Notes: generated from the sequence alone by a model not told the origin. Counted from the stretch's first letter, positions 52,405 through 61,586 are shown. The stretch is DNA of 64,000 bases from Allobosea sp. WAO (GCF_001509835.1 NZ_JXTJ01000018.1:1-64000); one strand, 5' to 3'. Translations and numbers: made by a program.

Positions 52405-54710
52405 GCCGCCTGCCGGGTCGCTGCTCGCGCCCGCCAGAAGTGTTGGCCGAAGATCACCGCAGCCAGGGCGAAACCGATCTCGTCGGTGATCGGGACGGCC
52501 GCGACCAGCAATCCGGCCGCCAGCGCAGCGAGCACGCGCTCCCAGAGCGTCAGAGGCCGCAGGAGATAGCCGACGAAGGCGGTGCCCCAGAGCACCATGG
52601 CGAGCGATGCCTTGACGACGATGTAGCAAACGGCGAGCCAGTAGCCGGTGCCGGAGAGACCCGCGACGGGCTGCAGCATCAGCGTCGGATCATAGACCGC
52701 GATATAGGGCACGACGAAGCCAGGCAGGGCGATCTTCACCGCCTGCACGCCGATCTTCATGCCCGAGACCTTGGCCATCGGCGCCGCCGCGAAGGCGGCG
52801 AGCGCCACGGGCGGCGTCAGGTCGGCCATGATGCCGAAATAGAAGACGAACATGTGGCTGACGATCAGCGGCACGTCGAGCTGCAGCAGGATCGGCGCGG
52901 CCAGCGAGGAGGTAATGATGTAGTTCGGGATGGTCGGGATGCCCATGCCGAGGATCAGGCTGAAGATCATCGTCAGGACGAGGGCGAGGAACATCGAGTG
53001 CTTGCCGATGCCGATCAGCCAGGAGCCGAAGATCGTGCCGATGCCGGTCAGGGTCATGGTGCCGATGACGATGCCGACCAGCGCGCAGGCGAGGCCGACC
53101 GGCAGGGCCTGCCGGGCACCGTCCGCCAGCGCCGCGACGCAGGACTCCAGGACCTCGCGGCCCGAACCGCCGCGCAGCACGTTCCAGAGCACGAGGGCGA
53201 GCACGACCATCAGCACGGTCGCCATGCTGATCGTCATCGAGGCCGCCGAGATCAGCGCGAAGCCGACCCAGAAGACGATGCGCAAGGCGGGCGTCGCGAG
53301 CCCGGCCGAGATCGCCAAAGCGAGGATCAGCGCGACCGTCAGCGCGAGGCCGATGGCGCCGGCGAAGAGCGGCGTGAAGCCGGCGAAGAGCAGGTAGACC
53401 AGTACCAGGAGCGGCGCGATCAGGTACCAGTTCTTGCGGATCTCGGCGCGGGCGCTCGGCAGCTGCGACTTCGGCAGGCCGTGCAGGCCGAGCTTGCCGG
53501 CTTCCAGATGCACCGCCCAGTAGCAGGCGGCGAAATAGAGCAGGGCCGGGATGATCGCGGCCTCGACGATCTTTGAATAGGGCACGTCGATCGTCTCGGC
53601 CATGATGAAGGCGACGGCGCCCATCACCGGCGGCATGATCTGGCCGCCCATCGAGGAGGTCGCCTCGACGCCGCCCGCAAACGCGCCGTTGAAGCCGGAG
53701 CGCTTCATCAGGGGGATGGTGAACTGGCCGGAGGCGACGACATTGGCGACGCCGGAGCCCGAGACCGTGCCCATCAGCGCCGAGGAGGCGACGCAGACCT
53801 TGCCCGGACCGCCCTGCTTGCCGCCGAACACCGCCATCGAGATGTCGTTGAAGAAATCGATGACGCCGGCGCGCTCCATGAAGGCGCCGAACAGGATGAA
53901 CAGGAAGATGAAGGTGGCGGAGACGGCGGTCGGCGTGGCGTAGAGGCCCTCGGTGCCGAAGGCCATCTGCTCGATCACCTGCTCCAGGCTGTAGCCGCGA
54001 TGGTCGTAAGGGGCGGGAAGATAGTTGCCGAACAGGCAATAGGCCAGGAAGGTGCCGGCGACCAGCGGCAGGGCGATGCCCATCGCCCGCCAGACCAGAA
54101 GGAAGAGCACGACGAGGGCGCCGATGCCGACGACCATGTCGGCATGGGTGAGTTCGCCGGCGCGGTTCACCAGCTCGTTATAGTTCCACCAATGGTAGAG
54201 GCCGACGGCGAAGCCGACCACGCCGACTGCCCACCAGAAGGCCCGGGCCGGCGGTGAGGTCTCGTCGGCATTGGCGAGCAGGCCGCAGGCGGTCAGGCAG
54301 AGGAAGCCGACATGCAGGGTGCGCAGCACCTGGTTCGGCAGCGTGCCGGTATAGAGCGTCACCAGCTCGAAGGCGCCGAACAGGGCGAGGAAGGCGAGGA
54401 CCGCCTCGATATTCGGACGGCCACGCGCGGCGCCGAGCAGGATCCAGCCGAGCCAGAATACGAAGGCGATCCGGATCGCCATGATCGGTGTCAGCCAGAA
54501 GATCGACGGCACGATCCGGAAGTCGAGCGGAATGCCGAAGGCGGTGACGATCTGGAAGGCCGAGAAGGCGACGGCGATCCAGAACAGCAGCCTGCCCTTC
54601 CAGCCTTCGCCGAAGGTCGCCGGAAGACCGTGCTCGGGGTCGTAAGGGGCCGCCTGCGCAGGGCCGGCGACATCCGGTACGGCCAGGGGCCTGCTCGCTT
54701 GCGTGCTCAT
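52401..54710 (-). CDS. TRAP transporter permease, fused DctQ-DctM (TAXI type)
   Basis: A 769-residue polytopic membrane protein with about 16-18 hydrophobic segments, fusing small (4-helix) and large (12-helix) TRAP permease subunits. Characteristic stretches include GAFMERAGVIDFFNDIS, GSGVANVVASGQFTIPLMKRSG, VEATSSMGGQIMPPVMGAVAF and ILGMGIPTIPNYIITSSL. It moves organic acids such as glutamate or 2-oxoglutarate in studied relatives. It lies downstream of its binding-protein gene, with a terminator hairpin between. Confidence 0.95.
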   Translation of the reverse strand: MSTQASRPLAVPDVAGPAQAAPYDPEHGLPATFGEGWKGRLLFWIAVAFSAFQIVTAFGIPLDFRIVPSIFWLTPIMAIRIAFVFWLGWILLGAARGRPNIEAVLAFLALFGAFELVTLYTGTLPNQVLRTLHVGFLCLTACGLLANADETSPPARAFWWAVGVVGFAVGLYHWWNYNELVNRAGELTHADMVVGIGALVVLFLLVWRAMGIALPLVAGTFLAYCLFGNYLPAPYDHRGYSLEQVIEQMAFGTEGLYATPTAVSATFIFLFILFGAFMERAGVIDFFNDISMAVFGGKQGGPGKVCVASSALMGTVSGSGVANVVASGQFTIPLMKRSGFNGAFAGGVEATSSMGGQIMPPVMGAVAFIMAETIDVPYSKIVEAAIIPALLYFAACYWAVHLEAGKLGLHGLPKSQLPSARAEIRKNWYLIAPLLVLVYLLFAGFTPLFAGAIGLALTVALILALAISAGLATPALRIVFWVGFALISAASMTISMATVLMVVLALVLWNVLRGGSGREVLESCVAALADGARQALPVGLACALVGIVIGTMTLTGIGTIFGSWLIGIGKHSMFLALVLTMIFSLILGMGIPTIPNYIITSSLAAPILLQLDVPLIVSHMFVFYFGIMADLTPPVALAAFAAAPMAKVSGMKIGVQAVKIALPGFVVPYIAVYDPTLMLQPVAGLSGTGYWLAVCYIVVKASLAMVLWGTAFVGYLLRPLTLWERVLAALAAGLLVAAVPITDEIGFALAAVIFGQHFWRARAATRQAA

Positions 54711-54766
54711 CGGCTGTTCCCCGTCATCGTCACGCTCGCGGCGCGATCTTGCCTGTTCGTTTCGTC

Positions 54767-54798
54767 AAAAAAAGGCGAGGCCGGATGCCGGCCTCGCC
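54767..54798 (-). terminator. Terminator between TRAP binding protein and permease genes
   Basis: A perfect 11-bp stem, GGCGAGGCCGG with CCGGCCTCGCC, and a 3-nt loop, followed on the minus strand by seven T. It lies 23 nt after the binding-protein stop and 57 nt before the permease start, so it may act as an internal, leaky terminator. Confidence 0.9.
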
Positions 54799-54820
54799 TG
54801 CGCGTCGCGATCGGATTGGC

Positions 54821-55789
54821 TCAAGAGCCGGCCTTCAGGCCCTTTTCCTTGAAGTAGCGCGCGGCGCCCGGATGCAGCGGCAGCGGCATGCCGTCGAGCG
54901 CATTTTCGAGCTTGATCGAGCGCGCGGCGGCGTGGGCGGCGGCGAGATCGGGCAGGTTCTCGAAGACGGCCTTGGTCATCTGATAGACCGTCTCCTCCTT
55001 CATGCCTTCATGGGTCGCGAGGTAGTTCACCACGGCGGCGGCCGGGACGGCGGCGGTCTGGCCGGTATAGGTGTTGGCGGGGATCGCGACCTTGACGAAG
55101 GGCGGGCCGGCCTTGTCGACCACGGCGGCCGGAACCTCGACCACGGTGATCTCGACCGAGGTGGCGAGGTCGCGCAACGAGGCGACGCCGAGGCCGGCCG
55201 ATTGCAGCGTGGCGTCAAGCTGGCGGTTCTTCATCAGCTCGACGGATTCGGCGAAGGGCAGGTACTCGACCTTGCCGAGGTCCTTGTAGGACAGGCCGGC
55301 CGCGGCGAGGATGGCGCGGGCATTGAGCTCGGTGCCGGACTTCGGGGCGCCGACCGAGAGGCGCTTGCCCTTGAGATCGGCGAGCGTCTTGATGCCGCTA
55401 TCCTTCGAGGCGACGATCTGGATGTAGTTCGGATAGATCGCGGTGATGCCGCGCAGCTTCTTCAGCGGCGCCTTGAAGCCGGCCTCCTCGTCGCCCTTCC
55501 AGGCGGCGTCGAGGGAATCGCCGAGAGTGAAGGCGATCTCGCCCTTGCCCTGCTGGAGCAGTTGCAGGTTCTCGACGGAGGCCTTGGTCGCCTGCACGGT
55601 CGGGCGCACATTCGGCACCTTTTCGCCATAGATTTTCGAAAGCGCGACGCCGAGCGGATAGTAGACGCCGGAGGTGCCGCCGGTCAGCACGTTGATGAAT
55701 TCCTGCGCGCGGGCGGCTCCCGGTGCGACGGCAATGGCGAAAGCGGTGGCTATACCGGCCAGGCTGCGGCCGCTGAACAGCGTCTTCAT
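54821..55789 (-). CDS. TAXI family TRAP transporter solute-binding protein
   Basis: A 322-residue periplasmic binding protein. Signal peptide at about 1-28 (cut after GAARA). The TAXI hallmark INVLTGGTSGVYYPLGVALSKI, then NLQLLQQGKGEIAFTLGD and KGKRLSVGAPKSGTELNARAIL, are clear. It captures the substrate for the downstream permease. ATG 55789 follows GGAGG at about 4 nt; the start 55813 is unlikely. The gene is followed by a strong hairpin. Confidence 0.94.
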   Translation of the reverse strand: MKTLFSGRSLAGIATAFAIAVAPGAARAQEFINVLTGGTSGVYYPLGVALSKIYGEKVPNVRPTVQATKASVENLQLLQQGKGEIAFTLGDSLDAAWKGDEEAGFKAPLKKLRGITAIYPNYIQIVASKDSGIKTLADLKGKRLSVGAPKSGTELNARAILAAAGLSYKDLGKVEYLPFAESVELMKNRQLDATLQSAGLGVASLRDLATSVEITVVEVPAAVVDKAGPPFVKVAIPANTYTGQTAAVPAAAVVNYLATHEGMKEETVYQMTKAVFENLPDLAAAHAAARSIKLENALDGMPLPLHPGAARYFKEKGLKAGS

Positions 55790-56026
55790 GGTTCCTCCCG
55801 AAATGCTTCCCATGCTTCTGCGAGCCGGGCTACGGCTGTTGTAGGACGCTCGCCCCCGAAAAGGGAAGCCGGGCCAAAGGGCTAAGGCGGTGGAATGCCC
55901 GCTTGCGGCGCGATTTTCGCCCTGCTCCGGACAGAATGAGGCGGAGATTGCCCTGACCGGCTGGACAGGCTAGCCGGGGAACACCATCTGCACATCCGTC
56001 CCCCGCCGCCACGGAGCGCTTACCCG

Positions 56027-57649
56027 ATGCCTTCGCAGAAGCCGAACCCGCCTTCGATCGACCGTCGCCTGCTCCTGTCGGGGGCGGCTGGAACGGCCGC
56101 GCTGGCAGCGCTCGGCTTCGCGCCCAAGGCGCTGGCGCAGCAGGGGCTGAAGCTCGGCCAGGCCGAGGCGTTCAGCTTCGAGGGGCTGAAGGCGCGCGCC
56201 CGGGATCTCGCCGGAAAGCCCTATCAGGCGCCGCCCAACCCCAAGCCCGATGTGCTCGAGAAGATCGACTACGACGCGCACGGCAAGATCAGGTTCAAGC
56301 CGGAGCTGGCGCTCTGGGCGAACGGGCCCTCGCCCTGGCCGGTGACCTTCTTCCATCTCGGGCGCTATTTCCAGAAGCCGGTCCGCATGCACGTCCTCGA
56401 CGACGGCAAGGCGCGCGAGATCGTCTATGACGAGAGCTATTTCGAGATGCCGGCGGATTCTCCGGCCAAGCAGCTGCCGCCGGGCGCCGGCTTCGCCGGC
56501 TTCCGCTTCCAGGAGAGCCGCTCGGGCCATCCCGGCCGCAAGGGCGAGAAGCTCGACTGGCAGAAGAACGACTGGGTCGCCTTCCTCGGCGCTTCCTATT
56601 TCCGCGCCATCGGCGAGCTCTACCAGTACGGGCTGTCGGCGCGCGGTCTCGCCATCGACCCCGCCGTTGGCGGCAAGGCGGAGGAGTTCCCGGACTTCAC
56701 CCATATCTGGTTGGAGACACCTGCCGCCGCCGCCGAACAGGTCGTCGTCTACGCCCTGCTTTCCGGCCCCAGCGTCGCCGGCGCCTTCCGCTTCCGCATG
56801 CATCGCGGCAAGGGCGTGGTGATGGAGATCGAGAAGGAGCTGCACCTGCGCAAGGATGTCGAGCGTCTCGGCATCGCGCCGCTGACCTCGATGTACTGGT
56901 ATTCGGAGAAGGCCAAGGCGACGGCCGTCGACTGGCGGCCGGAAGTGCATGATTCCGACGGGCTCGCTCTGTGGACCGGTAGCGGCGAGCGCGCCTGGCG
57001 GCCGCTCAACAACCCGTCGCGGACGATCGCTTCGGCCTTCGTCGACGAGAACCCGCGCGGCTTCGGGCTGATGCAGCGCGACCGCGAGTTCGGCCATTAC
57101 ATGGACGGCGTGTTCTACGAGCGCCGGCCGAGCCTCTGGATCGAGACCATCGGCAACTGGGGCAAGGGCTCGGTGCAGCTGATCGAGATCCCGACCGATG
57201 ACGAGATCCACGACAACATCGTGGTGATGTGGGTGCCGCAGGCGCCGGCCAAGGCCGGCAATGCCTACAGCTTCCACTACCGCCTGCACTGGCTCGCCGA
57301 CGAGCCCTTCCCCTCGCCGCTCGGCCGCGTCGTCGCGACCAGGATGGGCAATGGCGGCCAGCCCGGCACGACGAGGCCGAAGGGCGTGCGCAAGTTCATG
57401 GTCGAGTTCAAGGGCGCGGCGCTGGAGACGATCCCCTTCGGCGTCAAGCCGGAGGTCGTGCTCTCGAGCTCGCGCGGCAGCTTCTCCTACATCTTCGCCG
57501 AGGCGGTGCCGAACGACGTGCCCGGCCATTGGCGCGCCCAGTTCGACCTGACCGTCGAAGGGACCGATCCGGTCGAGATGCGCTGCTTCCTGCGCGGCGG
57601 CGACAAGGTGCTGACCGAGACCTGGCTCTACCAGTACCTGCCGGGCTGA
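56027..57649 (+). CDS. Glucan biosynthesis protein (OpgD/OpgG family), Tat-exported
   Basis: A 540-residue periplasmic protein of the MdoG/MdoD family. The Tat signal includes DRRLLLSG at 12-19 and cuts after ALA near 37. The mature part has the family motifs FSFEGLKARARDLAGKPY, YDAHGKIRFKPE, FRAIGELYQYGLSARGLAI, MYWYSE and EVHDSDGL. It shapes the linear or cyclic osmoregulated periplasmic glucan backbone. The Tat signal fits OpgD more than OpgG. Divergent from the TRAP gene. Confidence 0.93.
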   Translation: MPSQKPNPPSIDRRLLLSGAAGTAALAALGFAPKALAQQGLKLGQAEAFSFEGLKARARDLAGKPYQAPPNPKPDVLEKIDYDAHGKIRFKPELALWANGPSPWPVTFFHLGRYFQKPVRMHVLDDGKAREIVYDESYFEMPADSPAKQLPPGAGFAGFRFQESRSGHPGRKGEKLDWQKNDWVAFLGASYFRAIGELYQYGLSARGLAIDPAVGGKAEEFPDFTHIWLETPAAAAEQVVVYALLSGPSVAGAFRFRMHRGKGVVMEIEKELHLRKDVERLGIAPLTSMYWYSEKAKATAVDWRPEVHDSDGLALWTGSGERAWRPLNNPSRTIASAFVDENPRGFGLMQRDREFGHYMDGVFYERRPSLWIETIGNWGKGSVQLIEIPTDDEIHDNIVVMWVPQAPAKAGNAYSFHYRLHWLADEPFPSPLGRVVATRMGNGGQPGTTRPKGVRKFMVEFKGAALETIPFGVKPEVVLSSSRGSFSYIFAEAVPNDVPGHWRAQFDLTVEGTDPVEMRCFLRGGDKVLTETWLYQYLPG

Positions 57650-57817
57650 CGGGCCCCGGACGGATAGATTGACGTAAGGGAATACGGGGCGTCATCATGG
57701 CCCCGTTGCACGAGGCCCTCCGGGGAGGCCGCCGGCGCGCAACCGTGCCGCTGTGCCCGAGGCCCGCGCAGCGCTCGCTGCCGCACGGGCCGGCAATCCC
57801 GACAGGTGAGGTTCCTC

Positions 57818-58684
57818 GTGTTCCAGAGCATCTTGATCCGCGCTGCCGCCATCACGCTTGCCGCCTGCGTTCCGCAGCTCGCCGCCGCCCAGGGGAGCAT
57901 CGACAACAGCGCGTTGGATAGTGCGCAGTTCCGGCCGCATGAGCGCACTTTCGGCCTGGTCTACACCTTGCCGGCGGAGATCAACGAGAAGCTGAACGCC
58001 ACCATTGCCGGGCCGCTGAAGGAGCAGCTCCTGGTGCTCGGGCTGGATACGGAAGCGCTGCGCTCGAACATCCCGCACATCACCGTCGTCCATATTCACA
58101 ATGCCGACCCGACGACGCCCGCGAAGATGCTGAAGGCGCTGCCCAAACCGCCGGCGCCGATCAATGCGACGCTGCAGCGCTTCTACATGACCGAAGCGGC
58201 CAAGGGCGCCGGGCAGCCCTGGTGGCTCGATCTGGGCGTCGTCAAGGAAGGCCCCGGCTTCGAGGCGATGATGGCCTATAACACCCAGGCGACCGCCGCC
58301 CTGGCGCCGCTGCGCGACGGGCCGCTGCCGCGCGTCACCGGTCCGGTCTTCGCGAAGATGGGCGATGCCGGCAAGGACCTCGTCAAGACGCTCGGCGTCA
58401 GCGGCGTCAATGTGGTGAAGGACGGCAAGGAGCTGCGCTCCCACAATCCGCACAACACGCTGGTCTACAGCACCAAAACCTACACCCCCGAGCTGGAGGC
58501 GGCGATGACCAAGCTCGCCGGGCAGTTCAACCAGATCCTGCCGGAAGGCATGCCTGCCAGTTTCAAGACGGTCTCGATCGTCGAGCTGGGCTTCTCGGGC
58601 AACGTCACCCGCGAAATCTACCGCATCGATCTCGACAACGGCACGGTGCTGGACGTCGCGTCTGGCAAGACCGTTTCGCGCTGA
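57818..58684 (+). CDS. Periplasmic 2H-phosphoesterase-like protein
   Basis: A 288-residue protein with a signal peptide (about 1-25, cut after LAAAQ). It contains two HxT motifs spaced about 125 residues apart: PHITVVH (His87) and PHNTLVY (His212). These match the paired His-x-Thr/Ser signature of 2H phosphoesterases (2'-5' RNA ligase-like, CPDase). Both HxT motifs are intact, so catalysis is plausible. GTG 57818 was chosen because AGGTGAGG lies 6 nt upstream; GTG 57806 is the alternative. Upstream (57650-57805) is GC-rich, hairpin-prone non-coding sequence. Confidence 0.7.
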   Translation: MFQSILIRAAAITLAACVPQLAAAQGSIDNSALDSAQFRPHERTFGLVYTLPAEINEKLNATIAGPLKEQLLVLGLDTEALRSNIPHITVVHIHNADPTTPAKMLKALPKPPAPINATLQRFYMTEAAKGAGQPWWLDLGVVKEGPGFEAMMAYNTQATAALAPLRDGPLPRVTGPVFAKMGDAGKDLVKTLGVSGVNVVKDGKELRSHNPHNTLVYSTKTYTPELEAAMTKLAGQFNQILPEGMPASFKTVSIVELGFSGNVTREIYRIDLDNGTVLDVASGKTVSR

Positions 58685-58699
58685 ACCCTGCGAGGCTGG

Positions 58700-58724
58700 C
58701 GGGAGCGGGCCTGGTTCGCTCCCG
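58700..58724 (+). terminator. Possible hairpin after the 2H-like gene
   Basis: A perfect 8-bp stem (58700-58707 with 58717-58724) and 9-nt loop, 16 nt after the stop codon. There is no T run, so it may stabilise the mRNA end rather than terminate. Confidence 0.4.
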
Positions 58725-58878
58725 TCAACGAGCCGACTCCCGTACAAGGGCAAGGAGTGTAAGATGCTGACCGAGACCAGACCGTAGCAGTATCCGCCGG
58801 GCTGATGCCGGAGGCGTTTGCCTCCCGGAAACCACTTTCAGGGCATATCGGCCCATCGGTCGGGCGGAAGGTGCTCTG

Positions 58879-59580
58879 GTGGAAACGTCGCTCTATCTCC
58901 CGGTCAAGCGCTTCCTCGAAGGGCTCGGCTACAGCGTGAAGGGCGAGGTCGGCAATTGCGACCTCGTCGCGCTCCATGGCGAGGATCCGCCGGTGGTGGT
59001 GATCGGCGAGCTGAAGCTCAGCTTCAATCTCGAACTGATCCTGCAGGGTGTCGACCGGATGAGCGCCGGCGACGAGATCTGGCTCGCGGCGCCGCTCTCG
59101 GCCCGGGGCAAGGGGCGCGAGAGCGACCCCCGTTATCGCAATCTTTGCCGGCGTCTCGGCTTCGGCCTGCTCGGGGTCGGCAAGATGGGCGAGGTCGCGG
59201 TGCTGGTCTCCCCGGTCGCGCCGACGCCGCGCAAGGATGCGCGCCGGCGCTCGCGGCTGGTCGACGAGCACCGGCGCCGCCAGGGCGACCCCGCTGCCGG
59301 CGGCAGCACCCGAACGCCGATCATGACCGCCTATCGCCAGCAGGCGCTCGCCTGCGCCGCGGCGATGACGGAAGAGCCGCGCCGGCCGCGCGACCTCAAG
59401 CCATCCTGTCCCGATGCGCAGAAGATCCTGCACCGGAACGTCTATGGCTGGTTCGAGCGGGCGGAGCGCGGCCTCTATGCGCTGACCCCGACGGGACGGA
59501 CCGCGGTCGCGGCCTGGCTGGCACCGTCGGTCGCGATGGCCGTGGAGCCGGAGCGCGAGCCCGCCGAACCCGTCGCCTGA
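58879..59580 (+). CDS. DUF2161 protein with a PD-(D/E)XK-like nuclease fold
   Basis: A 233-residue protein resembling DUF2161. Residues 1-50 carry a nuclease-like core: VGNCDLVAL (Asp28) followed by VVIGELKLSF (Glu44, Lys46), the D...ExK pattern. The rest has Arg-rich stretches and a C-terminal helical region containing GWFERAERGLYALTPTGR, typical of winged-helix-like segments. It may be a nuclease-type or DNA-binding protein. The start is GTG 58879. Role unknown. Confidence 0.8.
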   Translation: METSLYLPVKRFLEGLGYSVKGEVGNCDLVALHGEDPPVVVIGELKLSFNLELILQGVDRMSAGDEIWLAAPLSARGKGRESDPRYRNLCRRLGFGLLGVGKMGEVAVLVSPVAPTPRKDARRRSRLVDEHRRRQGDPAAGGSTRTPIMTAYRQQALACAAAMTEEPRRPRDLKPSCPDAQKILHRNVYGWFERAERGLYALTPTGRTAVAAWLAPSVAMAVEPEREPAEPVA

Positions 59581-59634
59581 GGTCCTGTCGATGAGTTGGG
59601 GGCCGGCCTTCGGCGTGCTTGCCATCAGTCTGGC

Positions 59635-59650
59635 GTAACATTATATCATT
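59635..59650. promoter_or_regulatory. Zur-like box upstream of the znu operon
   Basis: GTAACATTATATCATT, whose reverse complement matches 12 of 15 fixed positions of the E. coli-type Zur consensus (AATGTTATANTATAAC). A second similar box lies at 61587-61604 before znuA. It ends 4 nt before the ATG of a 47-residue ORF. Confidence 0.6.
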
Positions 59651-59654
59651 CCTC

Positions 59655-59798
59655 ATGGCCCGCGCGCATTCCCATCACCACCCTGTCTCGGAAAGTCCCG
59701 GCTGGTCGCTGCTGCGCCTGTCGGCGGCGGCCCGGCTCGGTCTGGCGTTCGCTGCGATCATGGTGCTCTGGGCGGCGACGCTCGCCGTCATCGCGTGA
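59655..59798 (+). CDS. Small His-rich single-pass membrane protein (47 residues)
   Basis: ATG 59655 to TGA 59798. The N-terminus is His-rich (HSHHHP at 5-10), followed by RLSAAARLG and one hydrophobic helix (about 28-46). Its stop overlaps a GTG of znuC by 4 nt. It lacks a Shine-Dalgarno and lies 4 nt after the Zur-like box, so it could be read from a leaderless transcript. Possible role: zinc handling at the membrane with ZnuABC. Confidence 0.55.
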   Translation: MARAHSHHHPVSESPGWSLLRLSAAARLGLAFAAIMVLWAATLAVIA

Positions 59799-60538
59799 AG
59801 AGTAACGCTGTCATGCCCGCCATCCGTCTCACCGATCTGACGCTCGGCTACGACCGGCACCCGGCCGTCCATCACGTCTCGGGCGAGATCGCGCAGGGCA
59901 GCCTGACGGCGATCGTCGGCCCCAACGGCGCCGGCAAGTCGACCCTGCTCAAGGGCATTGCCGGGGCGCTCTCGCCGCTCGGCGGCGCGATCGCGCTGCA
60001 GAAGGGCCAGCGCCTCGCCTATCTGCCGCAATCGGCCGAGCTCGACCGGTCCTTCCCGATCCATGTCTATGATCTCGTCGCCATGGGGCTGTGGACCAGC
60101 GCCGGCATCTTTGGCCGCATCGGGCTCGGCCAGCGCAGCCGCATCGAGGCGGCAATCGCGGCCGTCGGTCTCACCGGCTTCGAGCGCCGGAGCATCGGCA
60201 CCTTGTCGGGCGGTCAGATGCAGCGCGCCCTGTTCGCGCGGCTCCTGCTGCAGGATGCCGATCTGATCCTGCTCGACGAGCCCTTCACCGCGATCGATGC
60301 CCGCACCACCGCCGATCTGCTGGCGCTGGTGCAGCGCTGGCATGGCGAGAAGCGCACCGTCATCGCCGTTCTCCACGACATCGAGACGGTGAAGCGCGCC
60401 TTCCCGCAGACGCTGCTGCTGGCGCGCGAGACGGTCGCCTGGGGCGAGACCGGCGAGGTCCTGACCGCCGGCAACCTGCTCAAGGCCCGCCATATGGTCG
60501 AGGCCTTCGACAGCCACGCGCCGGCCTGCGCGGCGTGA
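59795..60538 (+). CDS. znuC: Zinc ABC transporter ATPase ZnuC
   Basis: A 247-residue ABC ATPase. Walker A GPNGAGKST near 49, signature LSGGQMQRALFARLLL, Walker B DLILLDEPF, then the His switch in VLHDIETV. It energises zinc import through ZnuB. The GTG at 59795 overlaps the 47-residue ORF; ATG 59813 is an alternative. A family B repeat separates it from znuB. Likely repressed by Zur when zinc is sufficient. Confidence 0.92.
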   Translation: MKSNAVMPAIRLTDLTLGYDRHPAVHHVSGEIAQGSLTAIVGPNGAGKSTLLKGIAGALSPLGGAIALQKGQRLAYLPQSAELDRSFPIHVYDLVAMGLWTSAGIFGRIGLGQRSRIEAAIAAVGLTGFERRSIGTLSGGQMQRALFARLLLQDADLILLDEPFTAIDARTTADLLALVQRWHGEKRTVIAVLHDIETVKRAFPQTLLLARETVAWGETGEVLTAGNLLKARHMVEAFDSHAPACAA

Positions 60539-60571
60539 CGCCGCCTGATGCCGGAATAGACAACCACAGTT

Positions 60572-60675
60572 CCTCATCCTGAGGAGCCGCGACAGCGGTG
60601 TCTCGAAGGATGCTCCAGCGCGCGCTGAAGCATCCTTCGAGATGCGATCCTTTGGATCGCTCCTCAGGAAGAGGG
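60572..60675. repeat. Family B intergenic palindromic repeat
   Basis: CCTCATCCTGAGGAGCCGCG at the left and CGCTCCTCAGGAAGAGGG at the right, with internal arms CTCGAAGGATGC and GCATCCTTCGAG. It lies between znuC and znuB. A very similar copy occurs at 62558. Confidence 0.85.
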
Positions 60676-60709
60676 CCGAATTTGCCCTAGGCTGAGAGAA
60701 GCCACGCAC

Positions 60710-61585
60710 GTGCTCTACGACCTCCTGATCGGCCCCTTCGCCGAGTTCGACTTCATGCGCCGGGCGCTGGTCGGCATTGTCGCGCTCTCGCTTTCGGGGG
60801 CGCCGGTCGGCGTCTTCCTGATGCTACGCCGAATGAGCCTGACCGGCGACGCCATGGCCCATGCGATCCTGCCGGGCGCGGCGCTCGGCTATCTCGTCGC
60901 CGGCTTCTCGCTGCCGGCGATGACGCTGGGCGGGCTCGCGGCCGGGTTTGCGGTGGCGCTCGCCGCCGGTGCCGTGGCGCGCCTGACGGTGCTGAAGGAA
61001 GATGCCTCGCTCGCCGCCTTCTACCTGATCTCGCTGGCGCTCGGCGTCACGCTGGTCTCGCTGCGCGGCTCGGCCGTCGATCTCTTCCATGTCCTGTTCG
61101 GCAATGTGCTGGCGCTCGACGATGAGGTGCTGCTGCTCCTCGCCTCGGTCGCCAGTATCACGCTCGCGACCTTGGCGCTGGTCTATAGGCCGCTGGTGAT
61201 GGAATGCGTCGATCCCGGCTTCCTGCGCTCGGTCAGCCGCTCGGGCGGCTTCGTGCATCTCACGTTCCTCGGCCTCGTCGTGCTCAACCTCGTCGCGGGC
61301 TTCCACGCGCTCGGCACCTTGCTCGCGGTCGGGCTGATGATGCTGCCGGCGGCCGCGGCGCGGTTCTGGACGGCCGACATCACCCGGCTGATCCTCACCG
61401 CCTGCGGTTTCGGCATTTTCTCCGGCTATGCCGGGCTGGTGGCGTCCTATGCCGCTGGCAGCAATCTGCCGGCGGGACCGGCGGTCATTCTCGCGGCCGG
61501 AGCGCTCTATCTCGGTTCGCTGCTGTTCGGCTCGCAGGGCGGTCTCATGCGACGGCTCTTGCCTCGGGCCCATCTCCAGCGCTAG
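60710..61585 (+). CDS. znuB: Zinc ABC transporter permease ZnuB
   Basis: A 291-residue membrane protein of the ABC-3 family with about eight hydrophobic segments. It has LMLRRMSLTGDAMAHAILPGAALGYLVAG in part, then EDASLAAFYLISLALGV, GSAVDLFHVLFGNVLAL and LLAVGLMMLPAAAARFWT. It forms the Zn2+ channel. The start is GTG 60710. It follows znuC in the same direction, with a palindromic repeat between. Confidence 0.94.
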   Translation: MLYDLLIGPFAEFDFMRRALVGIVALSLSGAPVGVFLMLRRMSLTGDAMAHAILPGAALGYLVAGFSLPAMTLGGLAAGFAVALAAGAVARLTVLKEDASLAAFYLISLALGVTLVSLRGSAVDLFHVLFGNVLALDDEVLLLLASVASITLATLALVYRPLVMECVDPGFLRSVSRSGGFVHLTFLGLVVLNLVAGFHALGTLLAVGLMMLPAAAARFWTADITRLILTACGFGIFSGYAGLVASYAAGSNLPAGPAVILAAGALYLGSLLFGSQGGLMRRLLPRAHLQR

Positions 61586-61586
61586 T

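Noticed and set aside
57675..57805. Possible cobalamin riboswitch (GGGAATACGG, CGCGCAACCGT, GACAGGTGAGG in order)
   Set aside because: The conserved GGTGC-AATCC core and the GCCACTGG box are absent and spacings are wrong; the following gene is not a B12 function. Treated as GC-rich non-coding DNA.
58764..58787. Seven-codon ORF with AGGAG upstream before the DUF2161 gene
   Set aside because: Too short to support and it lacks features of a known leader peptide (no repeated codons or attenuator).
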